Shown here one piece after another: positions 46,651-56,119 of a stretch of 64,000 nt of DNA. The DNA comes from Planococcus ruber (GTDB taxonomy: Bacteria; Bacillota; Bacilli; Bacillales_A; Planococcaceae). The stretch spans positions 1-64,000 of the forward strand of contig NZ_JALHAG010000013.1 in NCBI RefSeq assembly GCF_022819085.1, in the 5' to 3' direction. Each line of letters starts with the position of its first letter. Position 1 is the first letter of the stretch. The notes beneath the pieces are model-generated. The model had not been told where the DNA came from, made no database searches, and worked only from the letters and a program-made list of their open reading frames with translations. Both the position numbers and the translations under genes were made by a program.

Positions 46651-48120
46651 TTATTCGGTTACTTGCTTTTGTTTATAGACAATTTCTTTTTCCGCTTCCG
46701 TTACTGGGCGTGTCGGTTTTTTAATGAACAAGGCCAAAAGCAGCGCAACGAGTGCAATGAAGGTAGAAACAAAGAATGAAAAGTTAATGCCTTCAAGCAT
46801 CGCCATATTCAAAATCTGTTCCGGCGGAGTTCCGCTCAAAGCCAAATCTTTTGCTGCAGATTCTGTGCGGGCATTCATAATAGAGATCAAGAATGCAGAA
46901 CCGACAGCTCCAGCGACTTGCTGCAGCGTATTGTTAATCGCTGTACCGTGCGGATACGATTTCATCGGCAATGTATTCAAACCGTTCGTCATAACCGGCA
47001 TCATGACCATTGAAATCCCGAACATCCGCAGCGTGTAGATGAGCATGATATTTACAAAGCTTGAATCGATGCTAAGCTGGCTGAACATATAAGTCGTCAA
47101 GACGACAATTAATAATCCTGGAACCGCAAGAACTTTCGCGCCGAAGCGGTCAAACAAGCGGCCCGTCACCGGTGACATGACCCCCATCACTAAAGCGCCC
47201 GGCAGCATCAGCAAACCGGAGTTGATCGGTGAAATCCCTTTGATGCTTTGAATATAGATTGGCATCAAAATCATCGCTGAGAACATCGACATCGACACAA
47301 CCACAGAAATGGCTGAAGACAAAGCAAACATCGGATATTTGTAGATGCGGATTTGCAATAAAGGCTCATCCAATTTCAATTGGCGGAAAATGAAAATGAT
47401 TAGCGATACAATCCCGACAGCAATTGTCGTCATCACGACAGGATCGGTCCATCCCATTGTTCCGGCCGAGCTGAATCCGTAGAGGATGCCGCCGAAGCCT
47501 AACGTCGAAAGAATCAGTGATCCGGTATCAAGCGAGATATTGCGGTCTTGGAACGTCAAGTTCTTCAGTTTAAAGATACCGAGTGCAAGCGGCACTACGG
47601 CTATCGGCAAGACGATCCAGAACAGGACACGCCATGAGTAGTGTTCAACGATAAATCCTGAAAGGGTTGGCCCGATAGCCGGGGCTACGACCATGACAAG
47701 GCCAAAGACGCCCATTGCTTGTCCGCGTTTTTCCACAGGAAACGCTGCGAGCATAACGTTCATTAGTAACGGCATCATTAGCGCCGCACCAGATGCTTGG
47801 ATCATGCGCCCGATCAAGAGGACGCTAAATACAGGTGCTACTGCCGCAAGTAACGTCCCTGTCGCGAACAACGACATCGCTACGATAAAAATCGAGCGGT
47901 TTGAGTAGCGTTGGATCAAATAAGCACTGGCCGGGATTAAGATCCCGTTGACCAGCATATACGCGGTCACGAGCCATTGCGCGGTCGATGCATCGATTTC
48001 AAAATCGCCCATGATCGACGGCAATGCTACGTTCAATAAAGTCTGGTTAAAGATGGCCACAAATGCTCCAGTAAAGAGTATGGCAATAATGCCATAAGGC
48101 GGTTTTTTCTGTTCTGTCAT
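46651..48120 (-). CDS. DHA2-family drug efflux MFS transporter (EmrB/QacA type)
   Basis: 489 residues with about fourteen hydrophobic segments, the DHA2 count. The proline-rich helix 5 motif GLVMVVAPAIGPTLSGFIVEHYSWRVLFWI-type region lies near residue 140, and LNVALPSIMGDFEID near residue 29 is the typical start of the family. It exports cationic or lipophilic compounds using the proton gradient; the actual substrate is unknown. It is divergent from a TetR gene with its own operator candidate, the usual pairing of pump and repressor. Confidence 0.9.
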   Translation of the reverse strand: MTEQKKPPYGIIAILFTGAFVAIFNQTLLNVALPSIMGDFEIDASTAQWLVTAYMLVNGILIPASAYLIQRYSNRSIFIVAMSLFATGTLLAAVAPVFSVLLIGRMIQASGAALMMPLLMNVMLAAFPVEKRGQAMGVFGLVMVVAPAIGPTLSGFIVEHYSWRVLFWIVLPIAVVPLALGIFKLKNLTFQDRNISLDTGSLILSTLGFGGILYGFSSAGTMGWTDPVVMTTIAVGIVSLIIFIFRQLKLDEPLLQIRIYKYPMFALSSAISVVVSMSMFSAMILMPIYIQSIKGISPINSGLLMLPGALVMGVMSPVTGRLFDRFGAKVLAVPGLLIVVLTTYMFSQLSIDSSFVNIMLIYTLRMFGISMVMMPVMTNGLNTLPMKSYPHGTAINNTLQQVAGAVGSAFLISIMNARTESAAKDLALSGTPPEQILNMAMLEGINFSFFVSTFIALVALLLALFIKKPTRPVTEAEKEIVYKQKQVTE

Positions 48121-48234
48121 TCTTTTATTCCTCCGTAATTTCTTGCGTGATTATGGTTCTTTATTTCTCCATTGCATTATTCTATACCGCTCGTCCAATT
48201 TAATCAAGAGAAATATACCGACAGTCCAAAAACA

Positions 48235-48263
48235 TTGATTTGAAAGTGTTTTCAAGATATGAT
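48235..48263 (+). promoter_or_regulatory. tetR promoter with palindromic operator in the spacer
   Basis: TTGATT (48235-48240), a 17-base spacer and TATGAT (48258-48263). The spacer contains TTGAAAGTGTTTTCAA (48240-48255), a perfect 6-4-6 inverted repeat, an ideal place for autorepression. Confidence 0.65.
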
Positions 48264-48295
48264 GAGACTAGACTACGAGTATAAAGGTGAATGAA

Positions 48296-49168
48296 ATGAA
48301 TTCAAAAAAACAAAAAATTACGAACGCCGCGTATAAGCTTTTCATCAATCAAGGATATAATTCTTCTTCCATCCAGGACATCCTTGATGAAGCGGGCGTA
48401 TCGAAAGGCACGTTCTATAATTATTTTTCCTCCAAAACGGAATGCCTGATTGCTATTATGGAATCGGTGGGCAGCGAAATTCGCCAGAAACGGATTGCGG
48501 CCTCTGTCGGAAGACCGCTCGATGACTTGGACGTTCTCGCCGAGCAAATGTACATCCGCATCCAGATGAACCGCGAGAAAAATCTCTTCGCTTTGTACGA
48601 AAGCATTTTCTATTCCCAGGACGAAGAACTGAAGAAATATGCACGGGAAGTATACATCACGGAATTGAACTGGATTGCTACCCGCATCACTGACGTCTTT
48701 GGTGACGAGGCTAAGCCTTTCGCTTTAGATAATGCAGCGGCCGTGCACGGCGCTATCCAGCAGCTGATCAATTTATGGAAAGTCACGTCGACTGAGGAGT
48801 TGCCGACTAAGGCACTTTCTTCTTTCGTTTTGAGGAGATTAAAAACGAATATAGCGGATCAAATCAAACAAAATGACCGTTTTATCCAAAAAAACAATTT
48901 AACGGTTTCCTCCCCGCTTCCGAAAATGACACTTCCGGAATTGAGCGGGAAGTTAAAGGATTTGGTGTGCCAAGAAGACGAACCCGACGCCAGGGAATTG
49001 GTTATTTTCCTCGCGGACGAACTTATAGCCAAAGAGCCGCGATATGTATTAATGGAAAGTGCACTCGCTACGCTTTCCAACAGCCATACGTACGAGCTGG
49101 AGTTGGTGGCGGCGCTTGAAAAAGTATGGAACATCTTACAGGAACGCAAAAAAGAGGCAAAGCGATAA
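48296..49168 (+). CDS. TetR/AcrR family regulator with extended C-terminus
   Basis: 290 residues. The N-terminal helix-turn-helix is canonical (SSIQDILDEAGVSKGTFYNYFSSK near residue 26). Ordinary TetR proteins have about 190-200 residues; the last 100 or so residues here form a further helical region (ELSGKLKDLVCQEDEPDARE onward). It probably represses the divergent DHA2 pump and itself. The ATG at 48296 has AAAGGTG six bases upstream; a GTG at 48287 overlaps that site. Confidence 0.88.
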   Translation: MNSKKQKITNAAYKLFINQGYNSSSIQDILDEAGVSKGTFYNYFSSKTECLIAIMESVGSEIRQKRIAASVGRPLDDLDVLAEQMYIRIQMNREKNLFALYESIFYSQDEELKKYAREVYITELNWIATRITDVFGDEAKPFALDNAAAVHGAIQQLINLWKVTSTEELPTKALSSFVLRRLKTNIADQIKQNDRFIQKNNLTVSSPLPKMTLPELSGKLKDLVCQEDEPDARELVIFLADELIAKEPRYVLMESALATLSNSHTYELELVAALEKVWNILQERKKEAKR

Positions 49169-49185
49169 CCGCTTTGCCTCTTTTT
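49154..49185 (+). terminator. Terminator of tetR
   Basis: Eleven-base stem GAGGCAAAGCG / CGCTTTGCCTC using the last tetR codons, followed by five T. Confidence 0.9.
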
Positions 49186-50636
49186 CATGGTTTTTTTCGC
49201 CCGTTGACCGCTTGTTCAAATGCATAGGCATACTCAATCAATAGCGGTTCGGAAAATGCATTCCCTGTAAAGGCAACGCCGAAAGGTTCATTGTCATCTG
49301 TGAAGCTGAATGGAACAGTTATCGAAGGCGCTCCTGCAGCTGCCCCTACATTGCAGCCAAAATCCTGCGGCAACAGCAGCGCATCTGCCCCTACTTCTTT
49401 TAAGGTTGCGCTGATTCCATTTTCAGCTGCAAGATAACGGTTGCGCTCCAATGCTTCCACATATTCGCGCTCCGTTAATTGGCCGCTCATGCTATTCGCT
49501 TGTTCGAGCAGATTCTGCCCGAACTTCAACATCGTTTCAGCATGCTGATTGTGATAAGCAATCAGATCATCCATGGATCGAATCGGATTCTCCGGATTCG
49601 ATTTCGCTAAATATGCGTTTAAATCGGCTTTAAACTCGTGAAGGAGAACCGCAAACCCAAGATCGTCCTGGTCAGATCCTAAATCGATGGGATCGATGAT
49701 TTCAGCTCCGCATTCCCGCAGCTTGTCCATCGCCTGTTCAAACAATTTCATTTGTTTAGCCGGAATCGCTTCTTCAAAAAGAGCGCGCGGCACGGCCAGT
49801 TTCACTCCTTTTAATCCATCTTCTTTATAATGGGCCGACCAGTCATAGCCTTCAAACTTCACAGCAAAAGCCGTAATGGCATCTTCCGGATCTTGCCCGA
49901 TCAATGCAGCAAATACCGATACGGCATCTTCTACTGTCCGGCCGAATGTGCCGGGAATATCCTGGGTATGGGAGAGCGGAATGATTCCGGTTCGGCTAAT
50001 CAGGCCCATAGTCGGTTTAATGCCGGCTAAGCTGTTCTGGGCTGCCGGATTGATGATGGAACCTGAGGTTTCTGTTCCGATCGAAGCCGCTGCCAGGTTC
50101 ATCGTGACAGCGGCAGCAGAGCCGGAACTGGAGCCGCCCACATCGAAAGGGCCGTACGGATTTTCCACTTGGCCGCCGCGCGAACTATAGCCGTTGGTCA
50201 TTTTATCCGACATGAAATTGGCCCATTCGGTCATATTTGTTTTTCCTAAAATGACCGCTCCTGCTTCCCGCAATTTTTTCACGAGGAATGCATCTTTTAA
50301 GGCGTAATGATTTTTCATAGCCAGTGAGCCTGCGCTTGTATGCATCTTATCACCCGTATCCATATTGTCCTTGATCAGGAGCGGAATGCCATGCAAAGCC
50401 GAGCGTGCACCAGTTGTCCGCCGTTCGAAATCCAATGCCTGGGCAATCTGGAGTGCATCCGGGTTTATTTCCAATATGGCGTTTGTATGAGAATCGCGGA
50501 CTGAAATGTTTTCTTTATACATTAAAACGAGCTCTTCGGAAGTGACTTTTCCTTCCTCCAGCTCTTTTTGCATTTCAGCGAGCGTCATTTCGTCCAAGCG
50601 CTCGTGTCGGTAGGCTTCCAATTTTTTATCATGCAT
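49185..50636 (-). CDS. Amidase signature family hydrolase
   Basis: 483 residues. The catalytic Ser-cisSer-Lys triad is intact: Lys in LLIKDNMDTGD near residue 83, the signature GGSSSGSAAAVTM near residue 163 and the nucleophile region GTETSGSIINPAA near residue 183. It hydrolyses an unidentified amide; it is clearly not GatA, which is present at 60360. The ATG at 50636 has GGGAGGAAAT upstream; earlier in-frame starts are unsupported. Confidence 0.9.
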   Translation of the reverse strand: MHDKKLEAYRHERLDEMTLAEMQKELEEGKVTSEELVLMYKENISVRDSHTNAILEINPDALQIAQALDFERRTTGARSALHGIPLLIKDNMDTGDKMHTSAGSLAMKNHYALKDAFLVKKLREAGAVILGKTNMTEWANFMSDKMTNGYSSRGGQVENPYGPFDVGGSSSGSAAAVTMNLAAASIGTETSGSIINPAAQNSLAGIKPTMGLISRTGIIPLSHTQDIPGTFGRTVEDAVSVFAALIGQDPEDAITAFAVKFEGYDWSAHYKEDGLKGVKLAVPRALFEEAIPAKQMKLFEQAMDKLRECGAEIIDPIDLGSDQDDLGFAVLLHEFKADLNAYLAKSNPENPIRSMDDLIAYHNQHAETMLKFGQNLLEQANSMSGQLTEREYVEALERNRYLAAENGISATLKEVGADALLLPQDFGCNVGAAAGAPSITVPFSFTDDNEPFGVAFTGNAFSEPLLIEYAYAFEQAVNGRKKP

Positions 50637-50697
50637 CTGATTTCCTCCCATCCTTCCCCACATTGTCCAGCCGGTTGGCAAATGAAAAAAGCCGGAA

Positions 50698-50865
50698 TTA
50701 ACCGACTTGATCTTTTTCTGTATATGTTTTCATCAGTTCATAAAGAGATAATTCGTAAAGCTGCCTGCCGTTGATCTTGAACACGTTTTGAGCCACCAAC
50801 TCTTCAATCACATTCGAACGTTTATCTTCAAATTTTGATTCAGGTATTTGTTCCATGCTGTCCAT
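50698..50865 (-). CDS. FbpA-like small Fur-regulated basic protein family member
   Basis: 55 residues. The core VIEELVAQNVFKINGRQLYEL resembles the FbpA family, small proteins of the Bacillus iron-sparing response that help the sRNA FsrA. This member is acidic rather than basic. AAGGAG stands three bases before the ATG at 50865 and twelve before the ATG at 50856, so the start may be either. No clear Fur box was seen upstream, so iron control is unproven. Confidence 0.7.
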   Translation of the reverse strand: MDSMEQIPESKFEDKRSNVIEELVAQNVFKINGRQLYELSLYELMKTYTEKDQVG

Positions 50866-51002
50866 TCTCTCCTTGTTTTGTCTTCTCTTTTCTTTACCCT
50901 TTATAGAAGAAAATTAAAACCTATAAGCAAGAGAATTTGTGACAACTTTTTACAATGCCGCCATATGTTTTATTCAGCCCTTTCGTTAGTTTCAAATAAG
51001 AA

Positions 51003-51036
51003 AAGCTACCCCGCTGGCGAGCCAGCGGAATAGCTT
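51003..51036 (-). terminator. Terminator of the dihydrouridine synthase gene
   Basis: Stem AAGCTA + CCGCTGG with matching CCAGCGG + TAGCTT, a four-base loop, and T following on the minus strand. Confidence 0.85.
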
Positions 51037-51058
51037 CTCTCAGTTTATTTAGCTGGAA

Positions 51059-52027
51059 TCATTCCACCGCCGAGAGCTCTGCCTGTTTCAGCAATTCCCG
51101 CACTTCGGCTGTCGATTTCGTGTTCATCAATTGGTTTCTCAGTTCTCCGGCTCCGCGGAAACCTTTGACGTAAATCTTGAAAAAGCGGTGAAGCCCCGAC
51201 ATCGATCGCGGCAGCTCTTCCAGATACTTGTCATGAAGGTCCAAATGCAGCTTCAATAAGCCAAGCAATTCTTCGCTGCCATGCTCTTTCGGCTCTTTTT
51301 CAAAAGCAAACGGATTTTTGAAAATCCCACGGCCGATCATAACCCCATCCACTCCGTATTGTTCAACGAGCTTCAAACCGGTTTCGCGGTCGGGGATGTC
51401 TCCGTTGATCGTCAACAACGTATCCGGGGCAATTTCATCGCGCAGTTTCTTGATTTCCGGGATCAATTCCCAATGCGCATCCGCCTGGCTCATTTCTTTT
51501 CGCGTGCGCAAGTGGATGGAAAGGTTCGCAATATCTTGCTTGAATACATGCGTCAGCCAGTCGCGCCATTCTTCAAGCTCGGAGTAGCCAAGGCGCGTTT
51601 TTACGCTGACTGGCAGTCCTCCCGCTTTGGCTGCCTGGATAATTTCCGCCGCCGCTTCCGGGCGAAGGATCAGGCCGCTGCCTTTTCCTCTTGTGGCGAC
51701 GTTCGGCACTGGGCATCCCATATTGATGTCGATGCCTTTGAATCCCATTTCCGCCATGCCAATGCTCATTTGGCGGAAGAATTCCGGCTTGTCGCCCCAA
51801 ATGTGGGCGACCATCGGCTGCTCGTCTTCCGTAAACAATAGGCGTCCACGAACGCTTTTCATGCCTTCCGGATGGCAATAGCTTTCCGTATTCGTAAATT
51901 CCGTGAAAAACACATCCGGTCTGCCGGCGTGGCTGACGACGTGCCGAAACACGACATCCGTCACGTCTTCCATGGGTGCAAGTACAAAAAATGGACGCGG
52001 CAAGTCGCGCCAAAAATTAGTGGTCAT
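51059..52027 (-). CDS. tRNA-dihydrouridine synthase
   Basis: About 322 residues, an FMN enzyme that reduces uridines in the tRNA D-loop. The N-terminal FMN motif is [16 protein letters not shown], and the catalytic cysteine is in [19 protein letters not shown] near residue 98. The phosphate-binding region [15 protein letters not shown] is present. The second ATG (52027) is chosen, because AAAGGA directly abuts the first (52039). It follows the RlmCD-like gene and may share transcription. Confidence 0.9.
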   Translation of the reverse strand: MTTNFWRDLPRPFFVLAPMEDVTDVVFRHVVSHAGRPDVFFTEFTNTESYCHPEGMKSVRGRLLFTEDEQPMVAHIWGDKPEFFRQMSIGMAEMGFKGIDINMGCPVPNVATRGKGSGLILRPEAAAEIIQAAKAGGLPVSVKTRLGYSELEEWRDWLTHVFKQDIANLSIHLRTRKEMSQADAHWELIPEIKKLRDEIAPDTLLTINGDIPDRETGLKLVEQYGVDGVMIGRGIFKNPFAFEKEPKEHGSEELLGLLKLHLDLHDKYLEELPRSMSGLHRFFKIYVKGFRGAGELRNQLMNTKSTAEVRELLKQAELSAVE

Positions 52028-52069
52028 GATGAAGTTCATTCCTTTCGTTTTCTTATCTATTCAGAAGGA

Positions 52070-52122
52070 AAGCAGACGGCCTTGGAACATGCAGGCTTGC
52101 CTGTCCAACCGTCTGCTTTTTA
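52070..52122. terminator. Terminator between the RlmCD-like gene and dus
   Basis: Outer stem AAGCAGACGG / CCGTCTGCTT with inner TTGGA/TCCAA and CAGGC/GCCTG pairings. The T run is stronger on the plus strand, so its efficiency for the minus-strand genes is uncertain. Confidence 0.65.
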
Positions 52123-52129
52123 TTTATTT

Positions 52130-53494
52130 TCATTCAGCGAGTTCAAGCCAGGCTACAGCTTCGCAATGCGTCGATTGCGGGAACATATCGACCGGCTGCA
52201 CTTCTTTTGTGCGGTAGCCGCCGTCTTCCAAGATGCGCAAGTCGCGTGCGAGTGTTGCCGGATTGCACGAAACGTAGACTACACGCTGCGGCCGCTGCTT
52301 CAAAATCGTGCGGAGCAATTGCTCGTCGCAGCCTTTTCTCGGCGGGTCGACCATCAAGACATCAGCCGTGCGCCCTTCTTTATACCAGCGGGGAATCACT
52401 TGTTCAGCTGGGCCCGCTTCAAATAAGGTATTGGAAAAGCCGTTCAGTTCGGCATTCCGTTTGGCGTCTTCAATGGCTTGCGGCACAATTTCAACGCCCA
52501 TGACAAATTTGGCCTGCTTGGCAAGGAACAAGGAAATTGTCCCGATGCCGCAATACGCATCGATTACGGTTTCATTCCCCGTTAAATTGGCGTATTGGAG
52601 TGCTTGTCCGTAAAGGACTTCGGTTTGTTCCGGATTGATCTGATAGAACGAACGCGCGGAAATTTCAAATCGGACATCGCCGATACGGTCTTCAATCGCA
52701 TCTTTGCCCCAAAGCGTCAAGGTTTCATCACCAAAAATGACATTTGTCTTTTCAGGATTGACGTTCTGGATGATTGACGTCACTTCCGGCACCAATGAAC
52801 GGATCCGTTCAACCGCCTGATCCGCTTGTTTGAATTTCTTTTTCTTCGTCACAAGCACGACCATAATTTCGCCGGTTGCCCGCGCTTTACGGACCACCAC
52901 ATGGCGCAGCATGCCGCGATGCGTCGCTTCTTCGTAAGGCTCAATGCCCATTTCATGCAAGCTCTTTTTCAATCCGTTCATGATCGCATCCGCTTCCGGT
53001 GTCTGGATGAGGCAAATATCCGTATCTGCTATATCATGCGACCGCGTCCGGTAAAATCCGGCTACCACTCGGCCGTTATCGGTGCCGAACGGAATTTGTG
53101 ATTTATTGCGGTAGCGCCACGGATCTTCCATGCCCTTCACTGGATGCACCGGCACGTCCGGCAGTTTGCCGATGCGGGTAATGGCGTCGTGCACCAATTT
53201 CTGTTTGAATGTCATCTGGCCTTCATAGGAAAGATGCTGGATTTGGCAGCCGCCGCACGTATCGAATACGGGGCAAGGTGCCGTCACCCGGAAAGGTGAA
53301 GCCTGTTCTATTTGGATCAATTTGGCAAAGCCATAGGATTTTAAGGTTTTCAAAACATGGACCTGGACGTCTTCTCCGGGCAACGCGCCTTGGATGAAAA
53401 GCGGATAGCCTTCCACTTTGGCTACGCCTGCTCCGTCATGCGTCAAATCTTCGACATGGACAGACAGCCGATCATTTTTTTGTACTGGTTTCAA
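52130..53494 (-). CDS. rlmCD: 23S rRNA (uracil-5-)-methyltransferase, RlmCD-like (second copy)
   Basis: About 454 residues with a TRAM domain at the N-terminus, iron-sulphur motif CPVFDTCGGCQIQHL, SAM motif VIDAYCGIGTISLFLA near residue 315 and the catalytic YVSCNPATLARDL. It resembles B. subtilis YefA (RlmCD), which methylates two 23S rRNA uridines, and lies near dgkB and gatCAB as yefA does. The start is TTG at 53494, eight bases past GGAG; a GTG three codons earlier overlaps that ribosome site. Confidence 0.9.
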   Translation of the reverse strand: MKPVQKNDRLSVHVEDLTHDGAGVAKVEGYPLFIQGALPGEDVQVHVLKTLKSYGFAKLIQIEQASPFRVTAPCPVFDTCGGCQIQHLSYEGQMTFKQKLVHDAITRIGKLPDVPVHPVKGMEDPWRYRNKSQIPFGTDNGRVVAGFYRTRSHDIADTDICLIQTPEADAIMNGLKKSLHEMGIEPYEEATHRGMLRHVVVRKARATGEIMVVLVTKKKKFKQADQAVERIRSLVPEVTSIIQNVNPEKTNVIFGDETLTLWGKDAIEDRIGDVRFEISARSFYQINPEQTEVLYGQALQYANLTGNETVIDAYCGIGTISLFLAKQAKFVMGVEIVPQAIEDAKRNAELNGFSNTLFEAGPAEQVIPRWYKEGRTADVLMVDPPRKGCDEQLLRTILKQRPQRVVYVSCNPATLARDLRILEDGGYRTKEVQPVDMFPQSTHCEAVAWLELAE

Positions 53495-53531
53495 AGTGTT
53501 CACTCCATTTCACATTGCTTTATCATACAAT

Positions 53532-53563
53532 AAAAAAACGCGGCAGGCAAAACCTGCGCGCGC
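53532..53563 (-). terminator. Terminator of the cydABS operon
   Basis: On the minus strand GCG(C)GCAGG / CCTGCCGC with one bulge and a five-base loop, followed by seven T, about 50 bases past the cydS stop. Confidence 0.82.
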
Positions 53564-53613
53564 TTCTCGCTGCCAAATCACAGGCAGCTCGTTCAACTTC
53601 TTCTATCGAAGTT

Positions 53614-53727
53614 TTATTTTTGTTCGTCTTTCGTCACCGCTCCGTCTTTCAGGGAAATCCAGAAACCGGCGACAATGGACGCAATCAGTACAATGAATGG
53701 TGCATAAAATATTAAGAAATCCTGCAT
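53614..53727 (-). CDS. cydS: Cytochrome bd oxidase small subunit CydS
   Basis: A 37-residue single-helix membrane protein: one hydrophobic segment (about residues 4-25) preceded by MQDF and followed by a charged tail. This is the size and pattern of CydS, the third subunit found in the Geobacillus cytochrome bd structure. GGAGG precedes the ATG. It sits 14 bases behind cydB in the same direction, so the oxidase is encoded as cydA-cydB-cydS. Confidence 0.88.
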   Translation of the reverse strand: MQDFLIFYAPFIVLIASIVAGFWISLKDGAVTKDEQK

Positions 53728-53741
53728 ATCAGTTTCCTCCT

Positions 53742-54776
53742 TTATACATGATAATCCGATTTTCCTTTAACGTAGTCTTTGTCGAATAGGAACAGGCGGA
53801 ACAAGAGATACAAGGAAGGCAGCAAGAGCCCAAGCCCGGCAATGAATGCCACAATCAAGGCAATCGCCATCGTTTCGTTTGTGAAACTGTCATAAATCGT
53901 CAAGTACGGATACAGCAAATACGGGAAATGGGACAATCCGTAAGCGAAAAATGCGGTAAAGAACTGTCCGACCAAAAGAATAAATGCCAAACCGTAATTT
54001 CTTCTCTTCCAGATCAAGTAAACCGTTCCGACGAACAAAAGGAACGAAATCGCGAATACCCACCAAAGATCGAGCAAGTTCTCGTAATGTTCCGGACTGT
54101 GGCCGCGCAGCTCGTAAATGATGCCGGTTGCTGTAATAATCGCAGGCCCTGCCCAGATCAACGCGTATTTCCGCATGAGGTCCGTCGCTTTCACATCTCC
54201 TGCTTTATTGGCGTACCAAGTCAGGAAGACAGCTGAAATATAAAGCACGGCCGCAATGCTTAGAACGACGATGCTCCACATGAGCGGACTTGTAAACAAT
54301 GCCCAATAATCCAGGTGCGGGTTTCCATCCACCATGTTGATGAATCCGCCTTCCGATATGGCGAGCACCGGTGAAAGCGCAGCCGGCAGCAATAATCCGG
54401 AAAGGCCATACATATAGATATAGCCTCTATGATTGATTTTCGCCCCGTAAGTCGCAAAGGCATAATATGAACCGCGGATCGCGAGCAGGATGAGCGCAAT
54501 GCTCGCCGGCACGAGCAAAGTGGTGCCGTAGTAAAATGCCGTTTGCGGGAAAAACCCGATGATGCCGACAAAGAAGAAAACGAAGAAAACGTTCGTCACT
54601 TCCCATACCGGCGATAAATAACGCTGGATAATATTCGTCAAAATGTGCTGCTTGTTCGTAAAGGCGCTATAAGCGTTAAAGAAACCGGCGCCGAAATCAA
54701 TCGACGCCACAATGACGTACAAGAACAGAAACAGCCAGAGAACTGAAATACCGATAACTTCTAACGTTAACGTCAT
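53742..54776 (-). CDS. cydB: Cytochrome bd ubiquinol/menaquinol oxidase subunit II
   Basis: 344 residues with eight to nine hydrophobic segments. CydB holds no haem itself but pairs with CydA in the quinol-oxidising, oxygen-reducing complex of the cytoplasmic membrane. The N-terminal DFGAGFFNAYSAFTNKQHIL and the later WTYVT-like helices follow the family pattern. It overlaps cydA by four bases. Confidence 0.93.
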   Translation of the reverse strand: MTLTLEVIGISVLWLFLFLYVIVASIDFGAGFFNAYSAFTNKQHILTNIIQRYLSPVWEVTNVFFVFFFVGIIGFFPQTAFYYGTTLLVPASIALILLAIRGSYYAFATYGAKINHRGYIYMYGLSGLLLPAALSPVLAISEGGFINMVDGNPHLDYWALFTSPLMWSIVVLSIAAVLYISAVFLTWYANKAGDVKATDLMRKYALIWAGPAIITATGIIYELRGHSPEHYENLLDLWWVFAISFLLFVGTVYLIWKRRNYGLAFILLVGQFFTAFFAYGLSHFPYLLYPYLTIYDSFTNETMAIALIVAFIAGLGLLLPSLYLLFRLFLFDKDYVKGKSDYHV

Positions 54777-56119
54777 TCTTTTTCACCGCCCTTTTGAGCT
54801 TCACGAGCTGCCAATTCTTTTTCAATCGGATTGCGCTTATACATACGGAGCAGAACGACAATCGTGCCGATGCCGAGGATAAAGTACAAGCCGGCAAACA
54901 AGATGATCATCAGATCGACTTGGCCGCTCGTCGTCGCTGCTTCTTCAACGGTCATATAGCCCCGCAAAATCCATGGCTGCCGTCCGACTTCGGTGAACCA
55001 CCAGCCGGCTTCAATCGCAACCAATGCAAGCGGCCCGCTGATCAAGGTCAGCCAGAGGAACCATTTCTGTTTGACGAATTTCCATCCCCGCCACGAAGCG
55101 GCAACATACACAAAGGCGATAAATGCAAGCCACATGCCGATGGACACCATGATATCAAATAGATAATGGATCCAAAGCGGCGGCACTTCATCTTCCGGGA
55201 ACTCATTCAATCCGGTGACTTCAGCATTCGGCAGACTGTGTGCCAGGATGCTGAGCGCGTAAGGAATGCGAATCGCATACTTCGGTTCTTCACCGTCCAA
55301 TACCCCGAATAAGACCAAATCTGCGCCTTCTTCGGTTTCAAAATGCCATTCAGCGGCCGCCAATTTTTCCGGCTGGTATTCGGCCAAATATTTACCGGAG
55401 AAATCTCCGATGATGGCTGTTGCGATTGCAAAAACCAATCCGAGCTTCATCGTCAAATGCAACGCTTTTTTATGATAGATGTGTGTTGAACCCCGGATGA
55501 TCCGAAGCGCTGCAATCGATGCCAGCAAGAACGCACACGTCAAGAACGCCGTCGCCACAACGTGCGCCACTTTCGTCGGCATGGCCGGGTTGAAAATCGC
55601 CAAGAACGGGCTGACGTTGACCAATTCGCCATTCAATACTTCAAAACCTTGCGGCGAATTCATGAACGCATTGACGATGGTGATGAAAACAGAGGAAGCC
55701 GCTGCTCCAAGAGCTACCGGAATCAGCAGCAGCAAATGTTTGCGCTGATCTTCGAAGCGGTCCCATGTGTAAAGATAAATTCCAAGGAAAATCGCTTCAA
55801 AGAAGAAAGCGAAAACTTCCATGAATAATGGCAATGCAATGACATTCCCTGCCACTTGCATAAAGTTCGGCCAAAGGAGCGATAATTGCAGCCCGATGGC
55901 CGTACCCGTCACAACTCCGACCGCGACGGTGATGACAAATCCACGCGCCCAGCGGCGAGCCAACAGGATATAATGGTCGTCATTTTTCTTAATGCCGACC
56001 CACTGCGCAATCATGATCATCAGCGGAACGCCGACGCCGATTGTCGCATAAATAATATGGAAAGAAAGCGTTAATAACGTTAAGATCCGACTCAGTAAAG
56101 CAGTATCTTCTAATACCAT
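54773..56119 (-). CDS. cydA: Cytochrome bd oxidase subunit I
   Basis: 448 residues, about nine hydrophobic segments. A haem-ligand histidine is in LTLSFHIIYATIGVG near residue 20; the conserved GRQPW motif near residue 390 (EVGRQPWILRGYM) marks the quinol end. The Q-loop is the short form seen in Gram-positive enzymes. CydA carries haems b558, b595 and d. The terminal oxidase works at low oxygen and under stress. A Rex site was searched for upstream; only a lone half-site was found. Confidence 0.95.
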   Translation of the reverse strand: MVLEDTALLSRILTLLTLSFHIIYATIGVGVPLMIMIAQWVGIKKNDDHYILLARRWARGFVITVAVGVVTGTAIGLQLSLLWPNFMQVAGNVIALPLFMEVFAFFFEAIFLGIYLYTWDRFEDQRKHLLLLIPVALGAAASSVFITIVNAFMNSPQGFEVLNGELVNVSPFLAIFNPAMPTKVAHVVATAFLTCAFLLASIAALRIIRGSTHIYHKKALHLTMKLGLVFAIATAIIGDFSGKYLAEYQPEKLAAAEWHFETEEGADLVLFGVLDGEEPKYAIRIPYALSILAHSLPNAEVTGLNEFPEDEVPPLWIHYLFDIMVSIGMWLAFIAFVYVAASWRGWKFVKQKWFLWLTLISGPLALVAIEAGWWFTEVGRQPWILRGYMTVEEAATTSGQVDLMIILFAGLYFILGIGTIVVLLRMYKRNPIEKELAAREAQKGGEKE

